The position numbers and the translations under genes were made by a program. The notes below the pieces were generated by a model that made no database searches, was not told where the DNA came from, and saw nothing but the letters and a program-made list of their open reading frames with translations. 64,000 bases of DNA, from NCBI GenBank assembly GCA_006386115.1, contig VFIW01000007.1, positions 592,693 to 656,692 on the forward strand, given 5' to 3'. Positions 56,901 to 64,000 of this stretch are shown in pieces. This DNA is from Globisporangium splendens. Lineage: Eukaryota > Oomycota > Peronosporomycetes > Pythiales > Pythiaceae. Numbering within the stretch: the first letter of the stretch is position 1; each line of letters begins with the position of its first letter.

Positions 56901-59900
56901 GGAATCCAGCAGCAGCAGCTACTCGATGTGGCCAATTCATCTTGCTCTGGTGTCGAAGAATGCTTTCTATCTCCAACAGCTGTATAAAAGTGTGGATGAG
57001 CCCGATGCTCTCATCGGTCTTGCCACTTTGCGCAGACTCTACGAAGCACAGAGACACAATGAAGGTGACAGCGGGGACCCTCGGCTAGGAGATCGAGAGG
57101 ACGGACTTAATTTGACCGAATTGATGCATCAAGTTGTAGATCATGAGCAATTAGCGCAGTGGGAGGATGCGTTGGCATGCTATGAACAAGCTATCCAGGA
57201 GATACAAACCGCGCTGTCATCAAGAGCGTTCTTCTCGACGGGATCTCAGATCAGCAAGCGCGGAAGTCAACTCCCACGCGGTCTTATTGCAGATCCTCAC
57301 GCAGATCCGGAGCTGGTAAAACCTGAATTGTACTCTGGTATGATCGGCTGCCTGATCCAGTTAGGTCGCCTCGAAAGCGCTTTGCAGCACATCAACGGTA
57401 TCGTCACGCAAGAACCGGAGTTTATGGGCACACTCTTCCCATACGCGTTGGAGTGCACGTGGCGTCTGTCTCGTTGGGAGCTGTTGGCTGATTTGTTGTC
57501 GTCAGAAAAGAAGAACGCGCTGCTCATGTCATCAAACGGAGGCATCATGGCTAGCGGGCGTGGTGGTGTTGGGACACGACTACGCGGTATTGATGTCTCT
57601 CAGCTCAAAATGATTCGTGTGCTTCACAGCTTGCACAATGGTGAGCTTGAGTCGTTCCAGCGCAATCTCAAAGACGCTAGACTTGAGGTTATGGGACCAC
57701 TCGCTGCTGCATCGGTTGAATCGTATCAGCGCGCATATCCACTTCTCCACAAGCTTCATTTTTTGCATGAAGCTGAGCAAGGCTTTATTTACCTGCAAAC
57801 AACGAAGGAAATACATGACAACGACGAGAAAACGTCGATTTGGAAGAAGCAATCCCCGTGGGAAATGCGCTACGATTCCATGCCAACATCGCTCAAATAC
57901 CGTGACCCGATTCTAGCGCTGCGTCGTGTGCTGCTACAGGAAGCAAATCTGCGGAACGAAGTTTCACATTATTGGCTTCTACAAGCGAAGCTTGCTCGGA
58001 AAGAAGGATACGCTCGTACGGCGTCGAGCGCAGTGATGCACGCAGAAGCACTAGATAACCAGTACGCTCTTCTTGAGAAGGCAAAGCTGATGGTGAGCCA
58101 AGATCGGATGTACGAAGCACTTCAACTTCTCGAACCAGTTGATATCGACGCGTCCAAGCTAGACTTTGATGTGGAAGATCCGCATTTTTGCGCGAAAAAT
58201 CTTCTCCTAGCTACAAACTGGATGCAAGAATCTGGCCAGCGGCAAGGGAAAAAAGTTATCGAGCGGTACCAAGCTGTGATCCAGTTTGATCCGAAGTGGG
58301 AAAAAGGCTACTTCTTCTTGGCAAAGTACTACGAGTACCTGCTCAGCGTCAGTCACCCGGAGGCAACCGCATCAATGGGGGAGGAAGGAGGCTCAATCTT
58401 ACTGGATTCCGTATTTCATTCTCATCTGATCAACTTGATGAAGAACTATGTTCTCGCGTTGCGGCATGGGACGAAATTTGTATTTCAGTCGCTGCCTCGA
58501 CTGCTCACTTTGTGGTTTGAATACGGCGAACTCCTGTATGCAAGCAATTCAGGGGCGAAGGCGAACAAGGCGAACAAGACTCTTCGACATATCGAAATTG
58601 GGCTCAGCCAGTCAAGCACAGAGCAGCAGATTCTGACTGATATCACACAAGTTATCCATGATGCAGCAGATACACTGCCTGCGTACGAGTGGCTGGTTTG
58701 TTTTCCCCAAGTGACGTCTCGAATTTGCCACCCGAATCCTGTGGTTGTGGACGGTGTCAAGAAGATCATGGTGAAGGTTTTGGGGGCGTATCCGACTCAA
58801 GCGATGTGGCCAGTCCTCGGTCTTTCCCGCTCTATCAACAACCAACGTCGCACTCGAGCCCGCGATATCATCTCAAACATCCAGCGTCAGTTCGTGTCAA
58901 TTGGCCAGCAAGAGATTGCGAATAGCTTCTCGGAGGGAATGCGGTTGGTAGAAGAGCTCATCAGTCTCGCCGGTCATGACCCAGCAAATCAGCGGAAGAT
59001 TCACATTCGTTTGAGTCGGATTCGAAGTAAAATTCTTGTTCCTGTGCAAGCTGCGCTCACGACGGTTCTGCCTGCTTCAGGTTTAGCCCCACGCGACGAC
59101 CAGCATAGTGCGTTTTCTCCTCAAGCCCAGATCCATATCAAAGCATTCAGCGACAAGGCGGACGTGATGATGACAAAGGAAAAGCCCAAGCGGATTGAGG
59201 TTCTTGGAAGTGACGGCCGCTTGTATCCGTTCCTTTGCAAACGCGAAAAGACCGGTGATTTGCGCAAGGACGCGCGGATGATGGAATTCAATACGATGAT
59301 CAACAAGCTTTTACAGAAAGACGGCGAGGGACGTAAGCGAAAACTGCGATTGCGCACATATGCAGTGGTGTGCTTGAACGAAGAAAGTGGGCTTATGGAG
59401 TGGGTGCGCAATACAAAAGCGATGCGTCAACTAATCGGCCAGATTCACAAGACGGAGCGTGGGTTTATTCAACCAGTGCGCTTGACGCACGAAATCAAAG
59501 AACGCTTCTTGATGATGCAGAAAAAATACGCCGACAATGTGCCCAAAATGGCGGCGTATTATCGACGCAACGTCTTGTCGTTGGCTGTGTTTACACCAAG
59601 ATTCCACCAGTGGTTTTACAACAATTTCGCGGACCCGACAGCATGGTTTGAGTCTCGCCTGACGTTTTCTCGCTCAGCCGCGGTGTGGTCAATGGTTGGT
59701 CACATCATTGGGCTCGGTGATCGTCATGGTGAGAACATCCTCATTGATTGCACGAATGGCGAGTGTGTCCACGTGGATTTCGACTGCTTGTTTGACAAAG
59801 GCTTGAAACTCGCGAAACCTGAGATTGTTCCGTTCCGACTCACCCCCAACATGATTGATGCGTTTGGAATCACGGGGTACGAAGGCGTGTTCCGTCGCGT

Positions 59901-60303
59901 TTGTGAAGTCACGATGCACCTGTTACGTGAAAACAAGGAAACACTGCGAAGCGTGCTCGAGTCGTTCATTCACGATCCGCTGGTCGAGTGGGGACGCAAG
60001 GGCAAGGCGACTCAAAGTGCCGCTGGCGCGCCGTCTGCTACTCGGAGCATTGCAGATATCTCGAACGACCGCAGCAAGGAAGAGACGCGGATTATCTTGA
60101 AGACCATCGACGATCGTCTGCGCGGGATCTACAACTTGGGCGACGCGATTCGACCGCACGTCTCGTCGTCGCATCGCAGCATTTTGCCCGAGAACGAGAC
60201 GCTGCCGCTGTCTGTCCAGGGCCAAGTCGACAAACTGATTCACGAAGCAACGTCCCACGAAAACCTCGCGCAGATGTACATTGGGTGGATGCCATTTTTG
60301 TAG
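50953..60303 (+). CDS. ATR: ATR checkpoint kinase (PI3K-related)
   Basis: The protein has 3116 residues in one uninterrupted exon, longer than human ATR (2644). A HEAT-like helical N-terminal two thirds includes a UME-type segment near residues 1315-1400. FAT repeats cover about 2000-2560. The kinase domain starts near 2745 (CKREKTGDLRKDARMMEF), with catalytic loop GDRHGENI near 2921 and VDFDCLF in place of DFG near 2941. The insert RLTPNMIDAFGITGYEGVFRR is ATR-like, and the FATC end reads NLAQMYIGWMPFL. ATR senses replication stress with its partner ATRIP. The ATG at 50953 was chosen because the open frame further 5' has only GTG codons. A convergent gene follows 289 bp downstream. Confidence 0.97.
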   Translation: MPSARAESASVRRSAANSAVSATPSGAGDGDADPKNDIANLLAVVRAHQRQHADVQYDPTAPAAIQRCKTMLSKLKKLLPKLMRPIPSVSVDVGVPMLRDLCEIVELLLRGSMCPHSMMLFMEVSGRPATSSLHEKQERGSANGVSTASSYPTFATMLFYMVSFFSNESLRDAQDSVLSVILQMALFLEQNDVYGFVHFFRDTVEVLQDCFLLEESLKNREDDPSFTDASIASYLDTAIHLYQDADGPLGSKSAAMLCGCECIADEAKIYERKQQLKKMLPPIHVHSYSNSIALRRSMLTLVKRLILEGSAVVANDTGFNKVLQLTRLFMEKDSALLKDSRGVAGETRVSKQESLEVAQATHDLLRAMLHVTSSTERKFVRLVLTFYEVGSFDPTEADLIEPIASVLKGIRNGQHHISKFAAETLWPALSGWVFRNMFRMEDSDRIPVDFGSREHHKIWSLVLEIVSFYLRHSTTSPPVSLFVDLLGCVDATTLERPMQSAVVAYVHYTLSSRPLLSQFSHFLAKSLVTNSFELNADGSVASKSRKRMRRGSFVGSSRQHPSPAYASHGDHRSAELGVCENMSRWVRDLLFYGSESVANEVTALSLAMRIIFPFRDLITGMARAESYSIFRVLLQRVDSVMNSFTSSTAVVPEECVDFLITMLQHLEDFDIGKYGLAFKSVLSTIESKRYFAEDDTVSEETPWNRESWRQLISMVLHHCKPRVQDFNSDASQDGVFAVIHKMDLVSTIFHQRNLYLRAVFLVHFVWSRSKALKMTQEPSWQDTALWQIISRSILDERNPQSVACASVAMTPLLAALLSRDCESPDKVVTSLLELFVSKIQAGASDFLLCFVLEAVGSILCVASTPCGDVEGDSINKEQMMAQTFGSPSPVSSAAKSNCCQGLEHGAKTKTVAIPAPIESVVPEDLITRSETIRLKSASCVASVLWHCDLRPSHYKLLSRFSEIATSTLANGDSSSRQTISELFGNLTGRPVFFQMLIFPVKSDGNVDFIEKMDLLLADAEENLTVRVLLSAIPLLGAVGFTCDTGSTEQVEVLIWVMLRLVSIWSKTHVKKLSLCAASAHDQIARITAHHQVSWRRLCVEYPELCYYPLVDELMASGTIQLFLLTFMGSAVDATAFLLASARYVLPTYVVDQNETMLQKFITEVNGTGDERSAYEDGSEGDDFRNTTIADILLNHIEYVLKEMIIHQVQVDNNENRLAEWDFLFKFLPENMTIGDIISHSPLRLLNLLSWELGGPRFELAKKAFREISQYLNRDKGNDANSSLGSGGLLMPRQYFLAIMTDLGNKISGTSSSSTASKIQAIKSIKRLFSLFKSSAVVDSESASTNGIVDPFVPKVMATLKIGLVEGELQEHAMNAWATFLRMLSVKALEANFCSIVVSLLPCIGYDPAMILQESVRVRTGHRWNVDVLQKMLSSEADTAMSSPEETKHEASKSTGSAMSTALDILKYLFIEKRNELKQAFPRIPLLPSIPELDEIYIVLEADVGDPEHKPLGDYLTDLASYVNHWDMAVREMALTQLFRCLVVRGRELQALLENEGDLFVDKAIVDIILSILQLARTESQEIVKLLCARCLGALGAIDSARMPLSMFYESGSNQDGIVAKDKSEQRVEYSTKDLACVLIETWLVKELRAAPENTDSVAFAIQELLKFLAELTADPQHSGQSLPSSDVTIYQKPTSSDIPVMPEWMKRRFERKDVLQFVEPYWLTHYSVSSDSSKGYNGVSGQSGDGAGDLHPALDDITYYEKHGTSYEDWLLAWCRRLIDLSQPPERKIFLACRTALPTCPQIARFLLPYLIQNVLRSGKPELYGELKREVMAVLNDRDRGIMADEYMIPSEGIHPVGSTSSGKGSSGHVEEKSFGEESSRHHQCSQTIFSTIEELNEWVWSSEKKRLALSGSASRQTAGSARSVDIPSELDDQEKENLEEFLKDIPSESLSNAAYGIEAYARAIQYFEVHLRQQDYKPANGRESSSSSYSMWPIHLALVSKNAFYLQQLYKSVDEPDALIGLATLRRLYEAQRHNEGDSGDPRLGDREDGLNLTELMHQVVDHEQLAQWEDALACYEQAIQEIQTALSSRAFFSTGSQISKRGSQLPRGLIADPHADPELVKPELYSGMIGCLIQLGRLESALQHINGIVTQEPEFMGTLFPYALECTWRLSRWELLADLLSSEKKNALLMSSNGGIMASGRGGVGTRLRGIDVSQLKMIRVLHSLHNGELESFQRNLKDARLEVMGPLAAASVESYQRAYPLLHKLHFLHEAEQGFIYLQTTKEIHDNDEKTSIWKKQSPWEMRYDSMPTSLKYRDPILALRRVLLQEANLRNEVSHYWLLQAKLARKEGYARTASSAVMHAEALDNQYALLEKAKLMVSQDRMYEALQLLEPVDIDASKLDFDVEDPHFCAKNLLLATNWMQESGQRQGKKVIERYQAVIQFDPKWEKGYFFLAKYYEYLLSVSHPEATASMGEEGGSILLDSVFHSHLINLMKNYVLALRHGTKFVFQSLPRLLTLWFEYGELLYASNSGAKANKANKTLRHIEIGLSQSSTEQQILTDITQVIHDAADTLPAYEWLVCFPQVTSRICHPNPVVVDGVKKIMVKVLGAYPTQAMWPVLGLSRSINNQRRTRARDIISNIQRQFVSIGQQEIANSFSEGMRLVEELISLAGHDPANQRKIHIRLSRIRSKILVPVQAALTTVLPASGLAPRDDQHSAFSPQAQIHIKAFSDKADVMMTKEKPKRIEVLGSDGRLYPFLCKREKTGDLRKDARMMEFNTMINKLLQKDGEGRKRKLRLRTYAVVCLNEESGLMEWVRNTKAMRQLIGQIHKTERGFIQPVRLTHEIKERFLMMQKKYADNVPKMAAYYRRNVLSLAVFTPRFHQWFYNNFADPTAWFESRLTFSRSAAVWSMVGHIIGLGDRHGENILIDCTNGECVHVDFDCLFDKGLKLAKPEIVPFRLTPNMIDAFGITGYEGVFRRVCEVTMHLLRENKETLRSVLESFIHDPLVEWGRKGKATQSAAGAPSATRSIADISNDRSKEETRIILKTIDDRLRGIYNLGDAIRPHVSSSHRSILPENETLPLSVQGQVDKLIHEATSHENLAQMYIGWMPFL

Positions 60304-60592
60304 GCATTGGCATCACGCACGCATGCTTTCTTCGAATGCCTTGATACGACGTATCCAGATTTGTTGATTGCAAGTGCATCGTAGAGCTGCAGGCAAATGG
60401 AAACGATTCCAAGGTAACTGGCTGATTAACTCTACGCTCTGTTTGTCTGTATTGATGCCATTAATTGCTGCTTCCTCCAGAACCCTCTCCACAAAACTCA
60501 ACCAAGACAAGGAGCTTTCCAAGCAATGACGGCCAATATACACATGCAGTTTTGGTCGCAGCCTCGCGGCGCTACCCATCTAGTCGTCCTTC

Positions 60593-61198
60593 TTATTGCT
60601 CAACCTCAGCAGGCTTATCCTTGGAGAATATGCGCTTCACGGTTGGGATCGTCGCCAAGGCAATTGGGAAGCGAATCGGCTCGATGCACTCGTTCAGCAC
60701 CACAGCGAGCGCCATGTTGCCGTACTTCGGGTCCAGATTCTGCGGATCAATGAACTTGTCGAGTCCCATCGACATGATGAAATCAATCGCATCGGAGCCG
60801 GCGATCAGTCCGGTGTCGAACGCGACGTAGAGACCAACGCCCGTGCCGATGTACAGCGTCGTCCACCACACCACGAACGGCAAACCGAACTGCGAGATGA
60901 CTGCCATGAACTTGCCCGGTTTGTTCTTCACCTTCTCCTTCAGATCTGCGACCTCCTTGCGCAGCTCTTCGTTCTCCTTGAGCAGCTCTTCGAACGTCTT
61001 TGCTGGCGACGCAGCTTCCTTGTCCTCGTCCTTGGTCGGCACCGACGCGAACGCGTGGACCTGCATGGACTTGAGGAACGGCGACTTGGCGCCCGACGCG
61101 AACACCACGCGCATCACTGGGAGCGGCGACTTGGTGGCTGTCATGCGCTTGGCGGCCTGGGTGGCGAACACGCCGCGGGAGACAGCGCTGCGTAGCAT
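60593..61198 (-). CDS. FAM210/DUF1279 mitochondrial inner-membrane protein
   Basis: The 201 residues start at MLRSAVSRGVFATQAAKRM, a basic amphipathic presequence fitting mitochondrial import. A coiled-coil stretch follows (LLKENEELRKEVADLKEKV), then the DUF1279 core: FGLPFVVWWTTLYIGTGVGLY (membrane segment), LDPKYGNMALAVVLNECIEPIRFPI and IPTVKRIF. Animal FAM210A/B act in mitochondrial translation and protein homeostasis. The frame is open up to 61345, but the presequence supports 61198. It is divergent from METTL22. Confidence 0.9.
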   Translation of the reverse strand: MLRSAVSRGVFATQAAKRMTATKSPLPVMRVVFASGAKSPFLKSMQVHAFASVPTKDEDKEAASPAKTFEELLKENEELRKEVADLKEKVKNKPGKFMAVISQFGLPFVVWWTTLYIGTGVGLYVAFDTGLIAGSDAIDFIMSMGLDKFIDPQNLDPKYGNMALAVVLNECIEPIRFPIALATIPTVKRIFSKDKPAEVEQ

Positions 61199-61443
61199 CG
61201 TGAACACGTGGGGATCTGCTCGTGGGGCAACGAATGCCAGAATGGACATCGATCGCTCTGGCGAACAAATGACCGGGTAGCAATCATTCCTGCTGCGAGA
61301 CGTATGAGTGGCGAAAAACGGACTATTTTTGCCAATCATTGTCAACTAGACAGAACATACAGCGAATCAAATGCGCGTATTTTCACCGTAAACAAAAGCT
61401 TGGGTTTTAGCCAATCACAGAGGCTCTCTGACTAATCATTTGC
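61199..61443. promoter_or_regulatory. Divergent FAM210/METTL22 promoter
   Basis: The 245 bp contain two CCAAT boxes on the plus strand (61332-61336 and 61410-61414), each in GCCAATCA context. Spacing fits a bidirectional housekeeping promoter. Confidence 0.4.
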
Positions 61444-63037
61444 ATGGACGGACCTTGTGCAAGTGGATCGACAATGGGCAGCGATCATGCACATCGTGTG
61501 CTCTCTGAGGTGGAACTTGAGCTGGCGGGGCATGCTGCGACTGGGCCAACACCAGGAACCGATCCCAGCGGCGCCGTAGATCTACCTGGTGGTGATGTAC
61601 GCTCGCGCAGTTCTTTTGTTTTTGCCTTCGTCGCTGTACCGTTCAAGCCAACTAATCGTGCGTCAATCGTTCCGTTCATGCAGCAACGTGAATATGTGAT
61701 CTACACACTGCGAATGACGTCGCCAGAGCCCCGAAAGGGCGAAACAAAGTCAGCAGAACTAACGGCGACTGCAACTACATGCGAAGACAGCGATGGCGAT
61801 CTCGATGTCCCAAGACGGACAACGAAGCGGAGACGAGTCTCACGAGAAGAGGAGGGAGACGATGAAGCCAACCGCACGTTTCGCATTGAAGTGCGACGAG
61901 CGGCGACGTCGTGGGATACTGCAGGGCGTCAAATCTGGCGTGCCGCGTTCCTTCTTGCAGAGTACATCTACACCATACCGGTGAGTATCAAGCGTTTACA
62001 TAGTGCTGCTGTCTCGTTTTTTGCTGTGCTCGTAACCTGTATTCTGTGTGCTAAATAGCACCGTTTTGCTGGGAACACGATCATTGAACTCGGCTGTGGC
62101 ATCGGTACGACGATTGCCATCTCGAATGGTCCGTGCTGACTGCGTTTCCCAATAGCTCACGGTGTGTTTGCAACTTCGTAGGGTTTGCTGCGATTGCTGC
62201 TTCGCGATTTGCGCGCTTGGTGTACGCAACCGATGCGGATGTCGCGGCCCTGGAGTTGACCCAACGAAACGTCGATCGCAACTGTCATGTACGAAATAGC
62301 GGATCTGCGGTAGCTCCATAAACTGTGTGCGTTGCTGTGGAGCTTTCTCATCTTTGCTTGCACCTGGGGTCAGGGCAACCTTCGGCTCCGATACTTTGAC
62401 TGGGCATCCAAATTCATGAGCGCACCAGAGGGCACTCCAAGTATCTATCAGTGGGCACATGGTGATTATGAAGAAGTCTCCAGAACCGATACTATCATCG
62501 CCAGGTAAGTCGCGCCGTTCTTTCGACACAGTTGAGCTTTGACCGATGAGCTAATCACTTTTGAATGTGGCGTACTCTGATTGCAGCGATGTGTTTTACG
62601 ATGACGAGACAACGGAGGCGTTCCTAGCAGCTCTGTATGAGTTGATGCTTCAAAACTCGCGTTTGACTGCGATCGTGACACTGGAGAAGCGTGTCGTGTT
62701 CTCAGCGTACACGATGTCTACGATTTCGCTGGGCTACGACACTTTCCAGGAGCATCTGTGTCACCACGATCGCACACACCACACTCCCGTGAATGCTACG
62801 ACACCTAATCGAGTGATTTGCCAAATGTGCGCTGCTAGCGAAGCCAAAGACCAGACACGAGGGGGAAGCAGTAGTTCCGTTTCGGACCGGCGAACTTCTT
62901 CAAACACGTTGTTTGTAGCGCGTCCAATTCTGGTCACTGACATTCCTCATGCATTTCAGTACGAGCGAATCTCCACGCTGATGCTGTGGGAGATTACTGC
63001 AACTGTAAACCCAGCATCGACAGGAAACCAGTCATGA
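61444..63037 (+). CDS. METTL22: METTL22-type lysine methyltransferase
   Basis: Five exons (61444-61980, 62059-62104, 62182-62309, 62374-62504, 62587-63037) with GT-AG introns of 64-82 bp give about 430 residues. A low-complexity N-terminal half with RRTTKRRR (possible nuclear signal) is followed by the methyltransferase fold: GRQIWRAAFLLAEYI, the SAM motif IIELGCGIGFAAIAA, ATDADVAALELTQRNV, LRYFDWA and SDVFYDDE, then the family's TLEKRVVF and YERISTLMLWEI. Human METTL22 methylates a Lys of Kin17. Exon junctions were chosen to keep these motifs in frame. Its 3' end faces the next gene 102 bp away. Confidence 0.88.
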
Positions 63038-63139
63038 GGAAGTAAGCTGCATGCAGTTCCCAGGGGATAACTGAACACCAATAAAGGTAAATCTTCCATC
63101 TTATTGCACAAACAAACATCATCAATGGAGTGGAGTCGT

Positions 63140-64000
63140 TTATTCTCCTTTGTAGCTCGGCTTGCGCTTCTCTCGGAACGCCTGCAGACCTTCCAGACGA
63201 TCCTTCGTTGGGATCACTTGCGCGTAGCACGCGCGCTCGATCGCCATACCCGTGGACTGGTCGACCTCAAAACCCTTGGTGATCGCTTCCTTCGCCATCC
63301 GCACGCCGATCGGCCCGTTCGGCAGAATCTCACGCGCAAGCTCGAGCGCTCTGTCCAGCGCCTTGCTTTCATCCACCGCGTAGTCGACAAGACCGATCTT
63401 CTCGGCAGCGTCAGCACCAATGCGGCGGCTTGTGTAAATCAGTTCTTTCGCCTTGGAGAGACCTAAAACCAACACAAACAAACAGAAAAGCACTAGCAAT
63501 GTCAGTGGCGAGGCAATGCATGTGTATAAAGTCATTCAGTAATTGCTTCGTACCAATCAAACGTGGGAGACGCTGGGTTCCACCTGCGCCGGGGATAATT
63601 GCCAGTGAGGTCTCTGGGCACCCAAGAAGCGCTTTCGCTCCAGCGATGCGGAAGTCGCACGAAAGAGCCATTTCCAGACCTCCGCCCAAAGCAGCACCTT
63701 CAATAGCAGCGATCGTAGGCATAGGGAGCTGCTCCAGCTCAGTGAAACCACTTCGAAGACCAAAGACAGTTGCTGCAGCCTGACAATGACGAACATGGGT
63801 ACACACACTCAGGCAAGTCAGAATCAAATGCAGCCACTGCTTGCTGGCTATAACAATCGACTATACTTTTACAGCCCCCGCACCTCTTCTGGAGTCATCT
63901 TAATGCGCTCCTTCAAGTCAGCACCCGCGCAAAACACTGAAGCAAAGCACACACATGCCTCTGTCAGTCGGTCATTATTCTCGCAATTGTCCCATTGCTC
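63140..64000 (-). CDS. AUH: Enoyl-CoA hydratase, AUH type (methylglutaconyl-CoA hydratase-like), 3' part
   Basis: Visible exons on the minus strand are 63884-63936, 63554-63779 and 63140-63462; earlier exons lie beyond the window end. The crotonase motifs are present: [10 protein letters not shown] (oxyanion hole), [43 protein letters not shown] with the catalytic Glu pair, and a C-terminus ([19 protein letters not shown], then PSYKGE) that matches AUH more than ECHS1. AUH hydrates 3-methylglutaconyl-CoA in mitochondrial leucine breakdown. The donor after MTPEE is a GTGCGG in phase 0, picked over a nearby GTAAAA because only it keeps the frame. The 64 bp right of 63936 are intron and possibly earlier exon. 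Confidence 0.9.

Noticed and set aside
60596..61195. Plus-strand 199-codon frame
   Set aside because: Antisense shadow of the FAM210-like gene, whose domain and presequence are clear.

Overview
The window looks like nuclear DNA of an oomycete. The main clues are a Crinkler-type gene with LxLFLAK-like N-terminal modules, intron-poor or short-intron host genes packed closely, and large APE-type non-LTR retrotransposons with RNase H. The species cannot be named from the sequence. There are three zones: a retrotransposon nest (1 to ~40.1 kb) with small islands of unrelated single-copy DNA inside it; a ~5 kb stretch of virus-like and effector-like genes (40.1 to ~45.2 kb); and an ordinary gene-dense host segment (~45.2 to 64 kb).

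Retrotransposon nest. One family, called A here, is about 9.4 kb: ORF1 with a CCHC knuckle, then ORF2 with endonuclease, reverse transcriptase and RNase H. It occurs as A0 (1-3464, +, cut by the window), A1 (4560-24565, -, split by nested insertions), A2 (~25476-27162, -, deleted), A3 (27163-~30506, +, 5' truncated), a 112 bp 3' tail at 15849-15960, and A4 (30741-40123, -, full length). A second family, C (14324-23733, -), encodes an OTU-like protease in ORF1. C and two short elements, B1 and B2, sit one after another in ORF1 of A1. Every junction carries the same 15-mer, TGCTCACCCAGAGAA on the minus strand, and A4 keeps the empty site.

Between the A copies lie stretches that are not retroelement: 3527-4559, 24566-~25475, ~30507-30740 and 40124 onward. 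Target-site duplications show that 4559 was once joined to 24566 and 30740 to 40124. These pieces hold unrecognised ORFs, a virus-type ATP-dependent DNA ligase with a frameshift, a protein with the LSEEF/REF repeat style known from giant viruses, and a Crinkler-like gene with a nuclease-like C-terminus. I read this as a decayed insertion from a large DNA virus, later broken up by retrotransposons. Its right edge seems to cut into a host EF-hand/EML-type WD40 gene, now a pseudogene with several stops and frameshifts (45.2-48.3 kb).

Host segment. Genes here are eIF1 (one intron), mitochondrial ribosomal protein mL43 (three introns), ATR checkpoint kinase (a 3116-codon uninterrupted frame), a FAM210/DUF1279 mitochondrial membrane protein, a METTL22-type methyltransferase (five exons), and the 3' part of an AUH-type enoyl-CoA hydratase running off the right end. 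mL43/ATR and FAM210/METTL22 are divergent pairs with short shared promoters. No tRNA, rRNA or CRISPR array was seen.
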